The notes under the pieces are model-generated. The model saw only the letters and a program-made list of their open reading frames with translations, was not told where the DNA came from and did no database searches. A DNA stretch of 64,000 nucleotides from Petunia secreta (taxonomy: Eukaryota > Streptophyta > Magnoliopsida > Solanales > Solanaceae), in the NCBI GenBank assembly GCA_029990175.1, contig JARKIP010000017.1, forward strand, positions 29,561,001-29,625,000, given 5' to 3'. Shown in pieces: positions 33,280-45,093 of this stretch. The first letter of the stretch is position 1; each line of letters starts with the position of its first letter. Made by a program: the position numbers and the translations under genes.

Positions 33280-34614
33280 TTGGAGATTAGGCTTAGCAAC
33301 TGAGGACAACAGTAGAAAACAAAGATAGAAGTTTGGCACAGTTTTTCTTGCTTGAACGGCACCAAGGAACTGGTCTCGGTACGATTCAAGTAGAAGGAAA
33401 GAGCACCTAAGCTATGCAACAATTCTCAAGAGAACAATGTCTCTTGCAAACTGAATGATCAAAGAGGAATTGTTCAATCGGATTCAATGAATGACACAAG
33501 TTCCGAAGGACCCCATCGAGTTTACTCACATCTGAGGCATAAAAGAAAGTGCTCACGGCTACTCTCATTCAATATTCAATATCAAAAATCTAGGTGCTTA
33601 CAAATGAAATAAAATGAGGTTTATATAAACAATACTAAGGGCAAAATTGTAAAACGGTCACAGAAAACCAATAGGAGTAAGCACGCAGGGCTGAAGAAGT
33701 TGAGTGTTAGGACACTCCATCAACCGAACACTTGAATCTAGAACACTTGACCTCGAACGCTCTCACTTCGGTTGTTTGTTTCCTTTACTCTTCAGCGTCG
33801 ATGTTGAGTGTTCGGTTGGGTATTCGGACGCTCCATTCTTCAAGCTCAAGCTTGTAGATGAAGTCTTCGAATCTTGAGCTCGACCAATCAACTTCAGAGC
33901 GGTTGCTTTCTCCTGACCAAGCCAATTGAATGTGAACATCATGCAATAATTTGGCTTGGTTTTGTGTCATTGGCCTCGATGGACTGAACACTTGATCCGC
34001 ACGTGTTCGGGCTGTATCATCCCCCCCTTCTTGAGAAGATTTCGTCCTTGAAATTGAGCCATCTCCAATCTCCGATGTTTGGCCTACAACACAAGGATTT
34101 AAGTCAGCAACATTAAAGGTGTTGGACACATTATACTCACCTGGGAGGTCGATCACATAAGCATTGTTGTTTATTTTGCTCAGCACTTTAAACATGCCAT
34201 CCCATAGAGGATCCAACTTTCCTTTCCTTAGGTTCGGAAAACGTTCCTTTTAGAAGTGAACCCACACCCAATCTCTCTTCTTTAACTTCAACTTCTTGCG
34301 CCCCTTATTTTTCTTTGTTGCCACTTTGGCATAAGCTTCCTCGAGATTCTGCTTTACCTTGGCATGTAACTCGATCAAAGTAGAGGCTCGGCGAGTACCT
34401 TCAAAATCAATAACATCATCTCGAGGCAATGGCGTTAGATCAAGTGGAATTAAAAGGTTAAAACCATACACACATTCGAACGGAGTTATGCCAATCATTC
34501 GATGCATTGTTCGATTGTACGTAAACTATATCACGGGCAAGCGATCAGCCCAGCTTCCGACCTTACCTTTGGTCATAGCTCGAAGCAGAGCTCCCAAGGT
34601 TCGGTTAACTACCT
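33280..34614 (-). mobile_element. Element C: truncated gypsy element (3' LTR plus integrase C-terminus)
   Basis: The 3' LTR runs from about 33280 (boundary uncertain) to 34019, where the minus strand starts TGATACAGCCCG. It is related to the LTR of D (shared CACGTGTTCGGGCTG and GCAACAATTCTCAAG-like sequence). A TATA-like TTATATAAA is at 33628-33620. The internal part ends abruptly at 34614 in the middle of integrase, joined to the LTR of element E. Confidence 0.75.
33785..34614 (-). pseudogene. Element C integrase C-terminal fragment
   Basis: 34507-34250 reads MHRMIGITPFECVYGFNLLI to LKKRDWVWVHF, the end of the integrase catalytic region. 34216-33785 continues after a short break (a TAA-type interruption near 34240) with KINNNAYVIDLPGEYNVSNT and FNVADLNPCVVG, the segment typical of CRM-like chromoviruses. 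It then reads SRTKSSQEGGDDTARTRADQ through the polypurine tract into the LTR. Catalytic integrase residues, RT and gag are absent. Confidence 0.8.
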
Positions 34615-34902
34615 CTTAGTTAGTTTTTAATTGAGGATAGAGATAGATTAGGCCGAGCCTATCTTGTGAAAGCCCCAGGCTTCACATACTCCTTTACTTG
34701 GAACCGAGTGGATATCATCCTAGTATGGATCCTCGATAGGTTCAAGTTTATTTCTCTCTCTCTTGGATATTCAATCGTGTTTGAATCGAATATCCTTTCT
34801 TTCTTCTATTTCTGTCCTTCCCCGTCCCCATTTTCTCGTTGTTGTGTTTACTTTATTGCTTCCGTTCCTTTATCTTGCTTCAACATAGTTTGGTTCATAT
34901 CA
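34615..34902 (+). repeat. Truncated 5' LTR of element E
   Basis: It matches the last ~285 bases of the LTR at 55394-56054 (TTAGTTTTT, GAGGATAGAGATAGATTAGG, ending TTCATATCA). All of U3 with the TATA box is missing. Confidence 0.85.
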
Positions 34903-34904
34903 TT

Positions 34905-34916
34905 TGGTATCGGAGC
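34905..34916 (+). other. Primer-binding site of element E
   Basis: TGGTATCGGAGC two bases after the LTR, one base different from the site in B, D and F. Confidence 0.8.
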
Positions 34917-35395
34917 AAGGCTCGGTTTTGTTTCTACAAACCCCCGACCTTGATTCTTCGTGCCTAGGTTGGTTTCTATCTTAGTTTCTTGTTTGTTGTT
35001 GTTGAAAATAAGAAAACACAAAAAAAAAAAAATTGAAAAAGTTGAAAAATGCAAAAAAAATTCTTATTGTGGATTGGATCTGATTACCCATTGATTGTTT
35101 GATATAGGGGATTGATCTATGTTATTTACCCATTGATTTGGTACCCTTATTACGTGATTTGTTGTTGAGAATCAAAAGTTGAAAAAAATCAAAAACCCCA
35201 AAAGTTTGAAAAATCCTTGAATTTGATTGAAAATTTCTTGATTTGGATTTGTTATAGATTGGGTGTTGATATAAATCATTGGGGATTGATTGTACTAGTT
35301 GAAAAAACAATTGGGTACCATTGGATTACAAAAACAAGTTGAATCGAGTGAAATGTTGAAGTTCAAAATTGGATTCTGGTTCAGCAGCAGCAAAA

Positions 35396-35560
35396 CTGCG
35401 CTATCGTGCATGCCTGGGCGCAATCGCGCTGAAGAAAATTTTACTCTTCGCGATCGCGAAGAGCCGAGCGCGATAGCGAAAAGAAAAACTTAATCTTGGG
35501 AATTATTTGTTCTTCGCGAACGTGACAGTCTTCACGCGATAGCGAAGAACAACATTTTTC
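35396..35560 (+). repeat. GC-palindrome cluster in the leader of element E
   Basis: Repeated short palindromes built on CGCGATCGCG and GCGATAGCG, e.g. TTCGCGATCGCGAAG, in an otherwise AT-rich leader. The counterpart lies in the E LTR at 55549-55645. Confidence 0.8.
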
Positions 35561-35981
35561 TAGAATTCCAGTTTTGGGACAGAACGTTCGCAACAGCTTC
35601 CGAACAGCTTCCAATCACCAAAACTCCAATTGTATCATCAAATATTGTGAACTTCTAGATGACGAAAAAAATTCCATCCAATTCCGAATCCGTTACGTGC
35701 CAATTCGATTCGAGTCTTTCTTGTGTCACCTTCCTAGTAGTCTTGTAACTTCTCTCTTTTGGTTTCATTGCTTGTTTCCTTTGTTCCTAATCTGTTTGTG
35801 AGTTCTTATTCATTTCTTTGGTGTCTTATTAACTCCATTCCGAACCTATACTTGGACGTGCTAGTTGTTGAACTTCTCATTTTGGTTCCTATAAAGGGGA
35901 TAAGGCTATCTTTGAGAGGAAAAAGGCTAAGAGTAGTGGGAACAATAGAGTGTGGTCATAAAAGCCAAAGACCTTGAGTGG

Positions 35982-37920
35982 TGTCACGACCCAGGTTTGG
36001 GGCCGTGACCGGCGGTTAGGAACTAAGTCCCTGAACAAGCCTTATCAAAATTCTACAGAAAATTGGGCAAAGTTTCCCGTATCTTAGGACTATCCAAAAA
36101 TATACCTGCTCAACCAGAATACCAAAACACACCAGTAATAATAATAATTACTCAAAAACTATGTCTTTAGAGCATTAACAAAGCAAAGTGCTTCATCTAA
36201 CTCCCAATAAACCATAAACGTCTGACAGAAGAACTAAGTTCATAAAGGCCTAAAATACTCGCAAGACCAACTTATTAACTGAATAACCAACTAAAAGATA
36301 AGACAACTGACTAACAAATGACTAAATGGAGCGACTCTAAGAGTTTCAAAGAAATACAATAATGAATAAATAAAGATCTTGCCCACGCGAACTAATCCGG
36401 GGCTCACCAGGATTGTCAACTCGCGACTCTAAGAATGAAGATCCTTGGCTACGACACCTACTGTATCTGGAAGGAAAAATATAGCGAGGAGTGAGTCGCA
36501 ACTCAGTGAGTAACAATGCTTATCCACAACCATTTTAAGTGGGGACAAGTAAAAAACATGCCAGTATATCTTATGCAGAAATATACATATAATTTAATAG
36601 TCATTTTCAGAATGACAAAAAGAAATCAGTCTTTTCAAGTACTTCTTGTAAATAGTAAACAGTAACCAATATCAAACCAGTAATAAATTCAGTAATCACT
36701 ATATTATATCAAGTATATAGGTTAGGGAGATTTCCAAGAACAAACCATGTAATCAGTATAAATTCCTCTTTGAGGAAATCAGTAACGGTAAGCTAGTTCT
36801 ACCTTCTTACAAACAAGGACTGTAACAGTAATTCGGAGTATACAAGGTGCACCAGGTCTAACGTACCCGTCGTTAGCTACAGGGTCTGTCAAGGCTCATC
36901 CAAAAAAAATATATATATTCCCTATACCAAGTACAGGACATTTCGAGTAACAATTCAATATTTCACATAGCAGTAAAACATGTCAAGTAGCGGTAAAAAT
37001 CAAATCTTGTAGCGGTAAAATAATTCAAATAATTATTTCGGTACATATCTTGTAAATGGACTTGTCCCATGCAATTCAAAATATCCAGTAACACATTTTA
37101 TTTCAAATCAAGTGGAAACCATGCAGGTTATGGAAACATACATTGTGGTAAGGTCATCACTCACAGTACTCGTGCCAAAATACCAAATATGTCACCCTGA
37201 GCACTCTGCTGGGCTTCTTCGAATACCTATATTATCATAAGATCAACCTATGTATCAATTTCATAAACTACCAGAGCTGGAGCAAATTCTTGTTAAGCTT
37301 AGTCAATAACCTTGTGACTATTACTGTGGATAAGACTATTTATTTATTCAGCTGTTCCAGAATTGAGGGAAGAATCATGCTCTTATGTTTGACCTATGTA
37401 TATGCTCTGTTACTACAACTTGTAAAAAGGAAGAACGATAACTTTCTTTGCTTAGGAAGAGAGAGAAAGAAGTACCCTGTTGCTTTACACATTACTTCCA
37501 TAAGCAATGGCATAAATGATTCATAGTTGTTCTCAATTCCAATTCTATTGAAATTTACTATAATCAAGTTCTTATATCACCATCTAAATATTTTATAATA
37601 GTATGAAATTTCTCATGGCAATGAAGTAAGAAAAGTACCTCTAATTGAACTAGTACTAGTTGGGGAATTTTTCTTCTTGTACCAAGTTGAAAGCTCCTAC
37701 AATGTTTTTCTTCCTCTCTCCTTCTTCCTTATGTTTGTTGCTGAATTTTTCTTTGAAAAGCTTCTGTTAAAGAGCTGCGTAGCAGCCGAACTTCCCTGAC
37801 CCTTTCAATCTTCTCACGTTTCCAGAGTCCTATTTGGGCTTTGGCTTTATAATAATAATTATTATTTTTAATTTACTTTAGATAATGACTAAGTTGCCCT
37901 TATTTAACTAAGATATTAAA
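35982..37920 (-). repeat. 3' LTR of element F
   Basis: Aligns with 43008-44946 over its whole length with scattered substitutions and small indels (for instance an extra TAGTAAAC-like block near 36655). Confidence 0.92.
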
Positions 37921-38001
37921 TTCTCTCCCCGTTAAGGAATTCGGTCTTCGAATTTAAATTAAGAGCATACCTGTCGAGTGAAATAAGTGAGGATATTTGG
38001 C

Positions 38002-41000
38002 TCACATATCATCTTCCATTTCCCATGTACCTTTCCTAGCAGTATGATTTTTCCACAAAACTTTCTCAAACACAATTTCGTTTCTCCGTACCTTTCTTAT
38101 TTGACTCTCAATCATGGCTATTGGTTCCTCTTCATAAGATAATTTCTCATTAAGTTGTATAGTCGGTGCCTCAAGCACATGAGAAATGTCAGGTACATAT
38201 TTCCATAGCATTGACACGTGAAACACATGATGAATGAAAGATAACTCAGGAGGAAGAGCCAAACTGTAAGAACTGACTCCAACTCGTTCAAGTATCTCAT
38301 AGGGTCCTATGAATCTCGGGCTCAACTTCCCTCTTTTCCCGAATCATGTCACGCCTTTCATCGGGGAAACTCGTAAGAACACACGATCCCCTACTGCAAA
38401 CTCTAAGTCCCTTTTTCTTTTATCTGCATAACACTTTTGCCTGCTTTGAGCTGTGAGCAATTTCTGCCTAATCTACTGGACCTTATCAATAGCTTCCTGT
38501 ATCAGGTCTGGTCCTAAAACCTTAACTTCACCGGCTTCGAACCATCCAATTGGAGAACGACAACGCCTACCATATAAAACCTCGTAAGGAGCCATCTGAA
38601 TGCTTGCATGATAGCTGTTGTTATAAGCAAACTCAGCTAAAGGCAAATAAGTATCCCAACTACCACCAAAATCAATAATGCAAGCTCTCAACATATTCTC
38701 CAATATCTGTATAGTACGTTCAGACTGACCGTCTGTCTGAGGATGGAATGCGGTGCTAAGGTCTACTCTAGTACCCAATTCTCTTTGAAAGGACCTCCAA
38801 AAGTGAGAAGTTAATTGTGATCCTCTATCAGAGATAATGAACAGTGGAACTCCATGGAGTCGGACAATTTCATTCATGTACAACTGTGCATATCTCGCAC
38901 CACTGTAACTAGTTTTAACCGGCAAAAAGTGTGTTGACTTTGTAAGCCGATCAACAATCACCCATACTGAATCATAACCTTTATGTGTACGAGGCAGCGC
39001 AGTCACAAAATCCATGGTAACTCTTTCGCACTTCCACTCTAGAATCTCAAGCCGCTGTAGTAGTCCTGCGGGTCGCTGGTGCTCAGCTTTAACCTGTTGA
39101 CAAGTCAAACAACTAGTAACAAAGTTAGCAGTATCTTTCTTCATACCTTCCCACCAATACAATTGCTTTAGGTCACAGTACATCTTAGTGGATCCAGGAT
39201 GTATAATGTATCTCGAATGATGAGCTTCCTCGAGAATAACTCGTATTAGCCCATCAATTTCTGGTACACATAATCGGTTACCTAGTCGGAGAACCCCATT
39301 ATCATCAACAATCATGTTCTTCCTTTTACCAGCTAGGACTTCATCTCGATATTTGCACAATCATTCATCCTCGTAGTGAGTGGCTTTAACACATTCTACC
39401 AATGAAGACTTGGCTGGAACATAAGCCAATAATGCCCCTGATTTAGATAGACCGAACCTAATACCTGTACCTTCGACCCTGTGGATATCCTTGGCCAACT
39501 GTATCGTTACAAGAGCTATATGTGCCAAACTACCCATGGACTTTCTGCTCAATGCATCAGCCACAACATTGGCCTTTCCCGGGTGGTATAGAATAGTGCA
39601 ATCATAGTCCTTGAGAAGTTCCATCCAACGATGCTGTCGAATGTTCAGATCTCTCAGCTGAAAGATATATTTCAGGCTCTTGTGATCTGTATAAATTTCA
39701 CATGTTTCTCTATATAAGTAATGTCTCCAAATTTTCAAGGTAAATACCACTGCAGCCATCTCCAGATCATGAGTGGGATAATTCTGTTCATTATTTTTCA
39801 ACTGTCGCAAAGCATAAGCTATCACACGACCATTTTGCATGAGAACACACCCTAATCCCACTCTCGAAGCATCACAAAATACCGTGAATCCTCCCGAACC
39901 GGATGGTAAAGCTAGAACTGGTGCGGTGGTAAAAAATGTCTTGAGCTTCTGAAAGCTCTACTCACATTCATCTGCCCACTGAAACTTTGCATTTTTCTGT
40001 GTTAGCTTGGTTAATGGTGCTGCTATTCTGGAAAAATTCTGCACAAAACGCCTATAGTAACCTGCTAATCCCAGAAAGCTGCGAATCTCTGTAGGAGTGG
40101 TTGGTTGGGGCCATTTCTGCACTGCTTCCGTCTTTCTAGGATCTACCAGTATTCCATCCTTGGATACCACATGCCCAAGGAATGCTACGGAGTCTAGCCA
40201 AAATTCACACTTAGAGAACTTTGCATAAAGCTTATGTTCCCGCAATATTTGCAGTACAACTCTCAGATGAGCCTCGTGTTCTTCTTGACTGCGAGAATAC
40301 ACCAAGATATCGTCAATAAATACAATGACAAATCTGTCCAGAAACGGCTTGAACACCCTATTCATTAAATCCATGAATGCAGCTGGAGCATTAGTCAACC
40401 TGAAAGGCATCACAAGCAATTCATAATGCCCGTATCGAGTTCTGAAAGCTGTCTTAGGAATATCTTTGTCACTAACTCTGAGCTGATGATAACCAGATCG
40501 AAGATCAATCTTTGAAAAATGGGCAGCTCCCTGCAACTGATCAAACAGATCATCAATATGAGGCAAAGGGTATTTAGTACGTACCGTTACCTTGTTTAGT
40601 TGTCTGTAGTCAATGCACATTCTTAGGGACCCATCTTTCTTCTTTACAAATAACACAGGTGCACCCCAGGGGGATACACTTAGTCTGATAAATCCCTTGT
40701 TCAATAACTCCTGCAATTGTTCCTTTAGCTCCCTCAACTCCGCTGGTGCCATACGATATGGAGGAATCGCTATGGGTTGCGTGTCAGGTGCCACATCAAT
40801 GCTGAAATCTATATCCCGCATTGGAGGTAGTCCCGGTAAATCCTCAGGAAATACATCAGTGAACTCTTGCACCACTAGAACCATTTCCAAGCTAGGAGTC
40901 ACATCTCTTGTGTCTCTAACCATGGCTAAGAATGCCCAACAACCTTTCTTCACTAACTGCTGAGCTTTTACAAATGATATGACATTATACATCTCAGGAA

Positions 41001-41421
41001 TTTGATCCCCTTTCAAAATAAAACTGGGTTCATTAGGCATCTCGAACTTAACTACCTTCGCATGACAATCGAGGGTAGCGTGGCAAGAAGATAGCCAATC
41101 CATACCCATCAACACGTCAAAATCAACCATATCAAGTACAATTAGATCAGCTAAGGTATCCCTACCCTCAACTCGAATCTGACAAGCACGATACACATAT
41201 TCAACAAGTAAAGAATCTCCCACAGGATTAGCAACTAGAAAAGGATCATTCAATATTTCTGGTTGTCTATCAAACCTCAAAGCAAAAAATAAGGACACAT
41301 AGGAGTGGGTAGATCCTGGATCAAACAATGCAAGTGCATCAAGTGAGAAAACAGAAAGAATACCTATAACCACAGCATTTGAGGCCTGAGCATCTTGCCT
41401 AGTAAGTGCAAAAACTCTCAC
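38002..41421 (-). pseudogene. Element F pol: protease, RT, RNase H, integrase, C-terminal domain
   Basis: 41421-39958: protease with the catalytic motif as DPGSTHS (FDPGSTHSYVSLFF), then RT with KKKDGSLRMCIDYRQLNKV, KIDLRSGYHQLRV and an intact YxDD-type box VFIDDILVYS. 39861-39361: RNase H (GLGCVLMQNGRVIAYALRQL, IYTDHKSLKYIF, VVADALSRK). 39360-38473: integrase with HHCC (CLTCQQVKAEHQRPAGLLQ) and acidic triad in TMDFVTALP, IISDRGSQL and GQSERT. 38325-38002: the C-terminal region LSPRFIGPYEILERVG to GTWEMEDD, chromodomain-like at the end. All parts lie in one frame, interrupted by stops near 39958 (TAG), 39361 (TGA), 38470 (TAG) and 38347 (TGA). Several fit C-to-T changes. Motifs place it with Tekay/Del chromoviruses. 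Confidence 0.9.
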
Positions 41422-41479
41422 CTGGCCTCTACCAACAGTCCCCTATCCTCGATGCCTGCACAGAAGCCTGGCTAAACTC

Positions 41480-42784
41480 TCTCTGAGGATGAGGACAATC
41501 CTGTATGTGATGTCCCAACTTGCCACACCGAAAGCACCCTCCAGTCAGAACACGTCACGGACCCCAATGTAATCTACCACAAGTCTGACATACTGAATCA
41601 GTAGCATATATCTGTCCAGAGCTATGATGTCCAGATGATAATGGTAGCCCCTTAGCATTATCTTTGTGAGGAGGTGCTCTAACGGATGGCTGGGAAACCA
41701 AGTTTGTCCCTGTCTGAAAACCCTGTCGCTGTACCTGATTCCCTGCTTTACAGTCTGTGCTAACTCCCTTAGTGAAAGATCCCCCAGTCTTAGCCTTCTT
41801 ATATGAATCTTTATCTGCCCGTGATTCACGACCCCTGTTTTCAATCTTACTGGCAAGGTCGAGTGTATCAGAGTAATTCAGATTCTTCATCTGCGGAGCA
41901 ACTGCATTGAATAAGCGATCAACCAACCCATCAACAAACCTCTGAACCCGAGATATTTCATTAGGCACTAAGTTAGGTGCATATCTAGCCAGCTTAGTAA
42001 ACTTAGTGTTATATGTTGATACATCCATATCTGGAGTCTGAACTAATCTCTCAAACTGCCTAGCGTATTCCTTCCTCAGACTTTCAGGGAGAAAGCGATC
42101 CATGAACAACTTAGTAAACTCATCCCATGTCAATCGTGCTGCTTCTGTGGGCCTTTATAAAAGAACATTTTCATACCAAGTATTAGCTGTATCCTCCAAC
42201 TTGTATGTTGCAAGTTCCACGGATCTCTCACTAGAACATCTAAGAGCACGCAACGCCTTAAGTGTACCATCCAAGAAACTCTGAGGATCCTCTATAGTGT
42301 CAGAACCTGTGAACCTTGGTGGTTTCAGTTTTAAGAACTCTGGTAAGGACACTTCTCTGTTACCAAAAATCTGAGTCTGTCTCTGAGCCTGAGTATGTGG
42401 CTGAGCCTGAGCTTGAGTTTGAGTCTGAGTATGAGTCTGAGCCTGTGTCTGAGCCTGTGTAGGTACCTGAGGTTGCGTTGGAGCAACATTTTGTTGTCTA
42501 GCCATTTCTTGTCTATCCATTCTGGCATTCAAGAGTTCAATGGACCTTTGCATAGCATTAAGTGCCTCAATAGTAGCATTCTCATATGACGGTGGAGGTG
42601 GATTATCCTCAATTTCTGGAGTAGGCTCTCTTGTAGCTCTTGTAGTAGCACCAGCCCTCGTGGTAGCAGCTTGGCCTCGTCCCTGAGTATTACCTCCTTT
42701 CCTAGCTGAGGTAGATGACGGCCCAGTAGTGGAGGAATTCGGAGCAGCTCGGGCCGCCTTTTTAGATCTTGTCTTACCAGCCAT
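41480..42784 (-). pseudogene. Element F gag
   Basis: MAGKTRSKKAARAAP at 42784, then a Pro/Ser/Thr-rich part, a Gln/Ala/Thr low-complexity tract (about 42490-42370) and a capsid domain (FLKLKPPRFTGSDTIEDPQ, then TWDEFTKLFMDRFLPESLR). An in-frame TAA at about 42155 lies where Tyr is expected. Another stop near 41555 precedes the zinc knuckle CFRCGKLGHHIQDC (about 41540-41490). No frameshift is needed to that point, and a change of frame near 41440 leads to the protease. Confidence 0.82.
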
Positions 42785-42990
42785 CTGAGTAATAGAATGA
42801 CTAACGTTAGATTCATCTATTTAGTAGTAGTCATTTCACACGTACGGAAGGAACAGGAAAGAAAGAAAGAAAGACACGAAACATCCTATCACGCCCTCGC
42901 ATAATAACGATTATGGGAATGGCCGGCTACATAACCATAATAGAGATTCTACTACTGACGTGTGCTCCATTAGTCACAGGAATAACCTAG

Positions 42991-43005
42991 GGCTCTGATA
43001 CCAAC
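42991..43005 (-). other. Primer-binding site of element F
   Basis: TTGGTATCAGAGCCC on the minus strand, close after the 5' LTR; initiator Met tRNA type. Confidence 0.85.
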
Positions 43006-43007
43006 TT

Positions 43008-44946
43008 TGTCACGACCCAGTTTTGGGGCCGTGACCGGCGCTTAGGAAATGAGTCCCTAAACAGGCCTTATCAAAATTCTACAGAAAATCGGGCAGAGTT
43101 TTCCCTGTTTTAGGACTATCCAAAAATGTACCTCCTCAACCAGAATACCAAAACACACCAGTAATAATAATAATTACTCAAAAACTATCTCTTTAGAGCA
43201 TTAACAAAGCAAAGTGCTTCATCTAACTCCCAATAAACCAGAAACGTCTCACAAGAAGTACTAAGTTCATAAAGGCCTAAAATACTCGCAAGACCAACTT
43301 ATTAACTGAATAACCAACTCAAAGATAAGACACCTAACTAACAAATGACTAAATGGAGCGACTCTAAGAGTTTTAAAGAAATATAATAATGAATAAATAA
43401 AGCTCTTGCCCACGCGATCTAATGCGGGGCTCACCAGGATTGTCAACTCGCGACTCTAAGAATGAAGATCCTCGGCTACGGCACCTGCTGTATCTAGAAG
43501 GAAAAATATAGCGAGGAGTGAGTCACAACTCAGTGAGAAACATTGCTTATCCACAACCATTTTAAGTGGTGACAAGTCAAAAACATGCCAGTATATCTTA
43601 TGCAGAAATATACATATAATTTAATTGTCACTTTCAGAATGACAAACAGAAATCAGTCTTTTCAAGTACTTCTTCTAAACAGTAACCAATATCAAACCAG
43701 TAATAAATTCAGTAATCACTATATTATATCAAGTATATAGGTTAGGGAGATTTCCAAGAACAAACCATGTAATCAGTATAAATTCCTCTCTGAGAAAATT
43801 AGTAACGGTAAGCTAGTTCTACCTTCCCACTAGCAAAGACTGTAACGGTAATCCGGAGTATACAAGGTGCACTAGGTCTAACGTACCCGTCGTTAGCTAC
43901 GGGGTCTGTCAAGGCTCATCCCAAAAAAAAAATATATATATTCCCCATACCAAGTACAGGGCATTTCGAGTAACAATTCAATATTTCACATAGCAGTAAA
44001 ACATGTCAAGTAGCAGTAAAAATCAAATCTTGTAGCGGTAAAATAATTCAAATAATTATTTCGATACATATCTTGTAAAAGGACTTGTCCCAGGCAATTC
44101 AAAATATCCAGTAACACATTTTATTTCAAATCAAGTAGAAACCATGCAGGTTATGGAAACATAAATTGTGGTAAGGTCATCACTCACAGTACTCGTGTCG
44201 AAATACCAAATATGTCACCCCGAGCACTCTGCTGGGCTTCTTCGAATACCTATATTATCATAAGATCAACCTATGTATCAATTTCATAAACTACCAGAGC
44301 TGGAGCAAATTTTTGTTAAGCTTAGTCAATACCCTTGTGACTATTACTGTGGATAAGACTATTTATTTATTCAGCTGTTCCAGAATTGAGTGAAGAATCA
44401 TGCTCTTATGTTTGACCTATGTATATGCTCTGTTACTACAACTTGTAAAAAGGAAGAATGATAACTTGCTTTGCTTAGGAAGAGAGAAAAAGAAGTACCC
44501 AGTTGCTTTACATATTACTGCCATAAGCAATGGCATAAATGATTCATAGTTGTTCTCAATTCTAATTCTATTGAAATTTACTATAATCAAGTTCTTATAT
44601 CACCATCTAAATATTATTATAATAGTATGAAATTTCTCATGGCAATAAATTAAGAAAAGTACCTCTAATTGAACTAGTACTAGTTGGGGAATTTTTCTTC
44701 TTGTACCAAGTTGAAAGCTCCTACAATGTTTTTCTTTCTCTCTCCTTCTTCCTTATGTTTGTTGCTGAATTTTTCTTTGAAAAGCTTCTGTTAAAGAGCT
44801 GCGTAGCAGCCCAACTTCCTTGACCCCTTCAATCTTCTCACGTTGCCAGAGTCCTATTTGGGCTTTGGCTTTATAATAATAATAATTATTTTTTTAATTC
44901 AGTTTAGATAATGACTTAGTTGCCCTTATTTAACTAGGATATTACA
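43008..44946 (-). repeat. 5' LTR of element F
   Basis: About 1.94 kb; on the minus strand from TGTAATATCC to GGGTCGTGACA. Confidence 0.92.
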
Positions 44947-45093
44947 AGTGTATACACGAGTGGAAAGAAAATTGAGTGAACATTACTTGAGTGATACACG
45001 TGAGGGAGTGAACTTATGAGGTCCTTTGCTCTTATTTGTTATAGATGTGGCGTCAGATGATGATTGTGGAGGGTAATTAGTTCATGTGGAGAT

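Larger units (their letters stand above)
35982..44946 (-). mobile_element. Element F: Tekay/Del-like Ty3/gypsy retrotransposon nested in element E
   Basis: LTRs of about 1.94 kb each at 35982-37920 and 43008-44946, starting (plus sense) TGTCACGACCCAG and ending ATATTACA. Flanks AGTGG and AGTGT form a near-exact 5-base TSD. On the minus strand: primer-binding site TTGGTATCAGAGCCC (43005-42991), gag, protease, RT, RNase H, integrase and a C-terminal domain, then a polypurine tract (ACGGGGAGAGAA, about 37937-37926). Full length but broken by in-frame stops. Confidence 0.92.

Noticed and set aside
34018..34060. Possible independent gene start near the C polypurine tract
   Set aside because: It is the standard tract and integrase tail shared with B and D.
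42331..42589. Leu/Arg/Ser-rich ORFs on both strands in the F gag region
   Set aside because: Other-frame readings of the Gln/Thr/Ala low-complexity part of gag.
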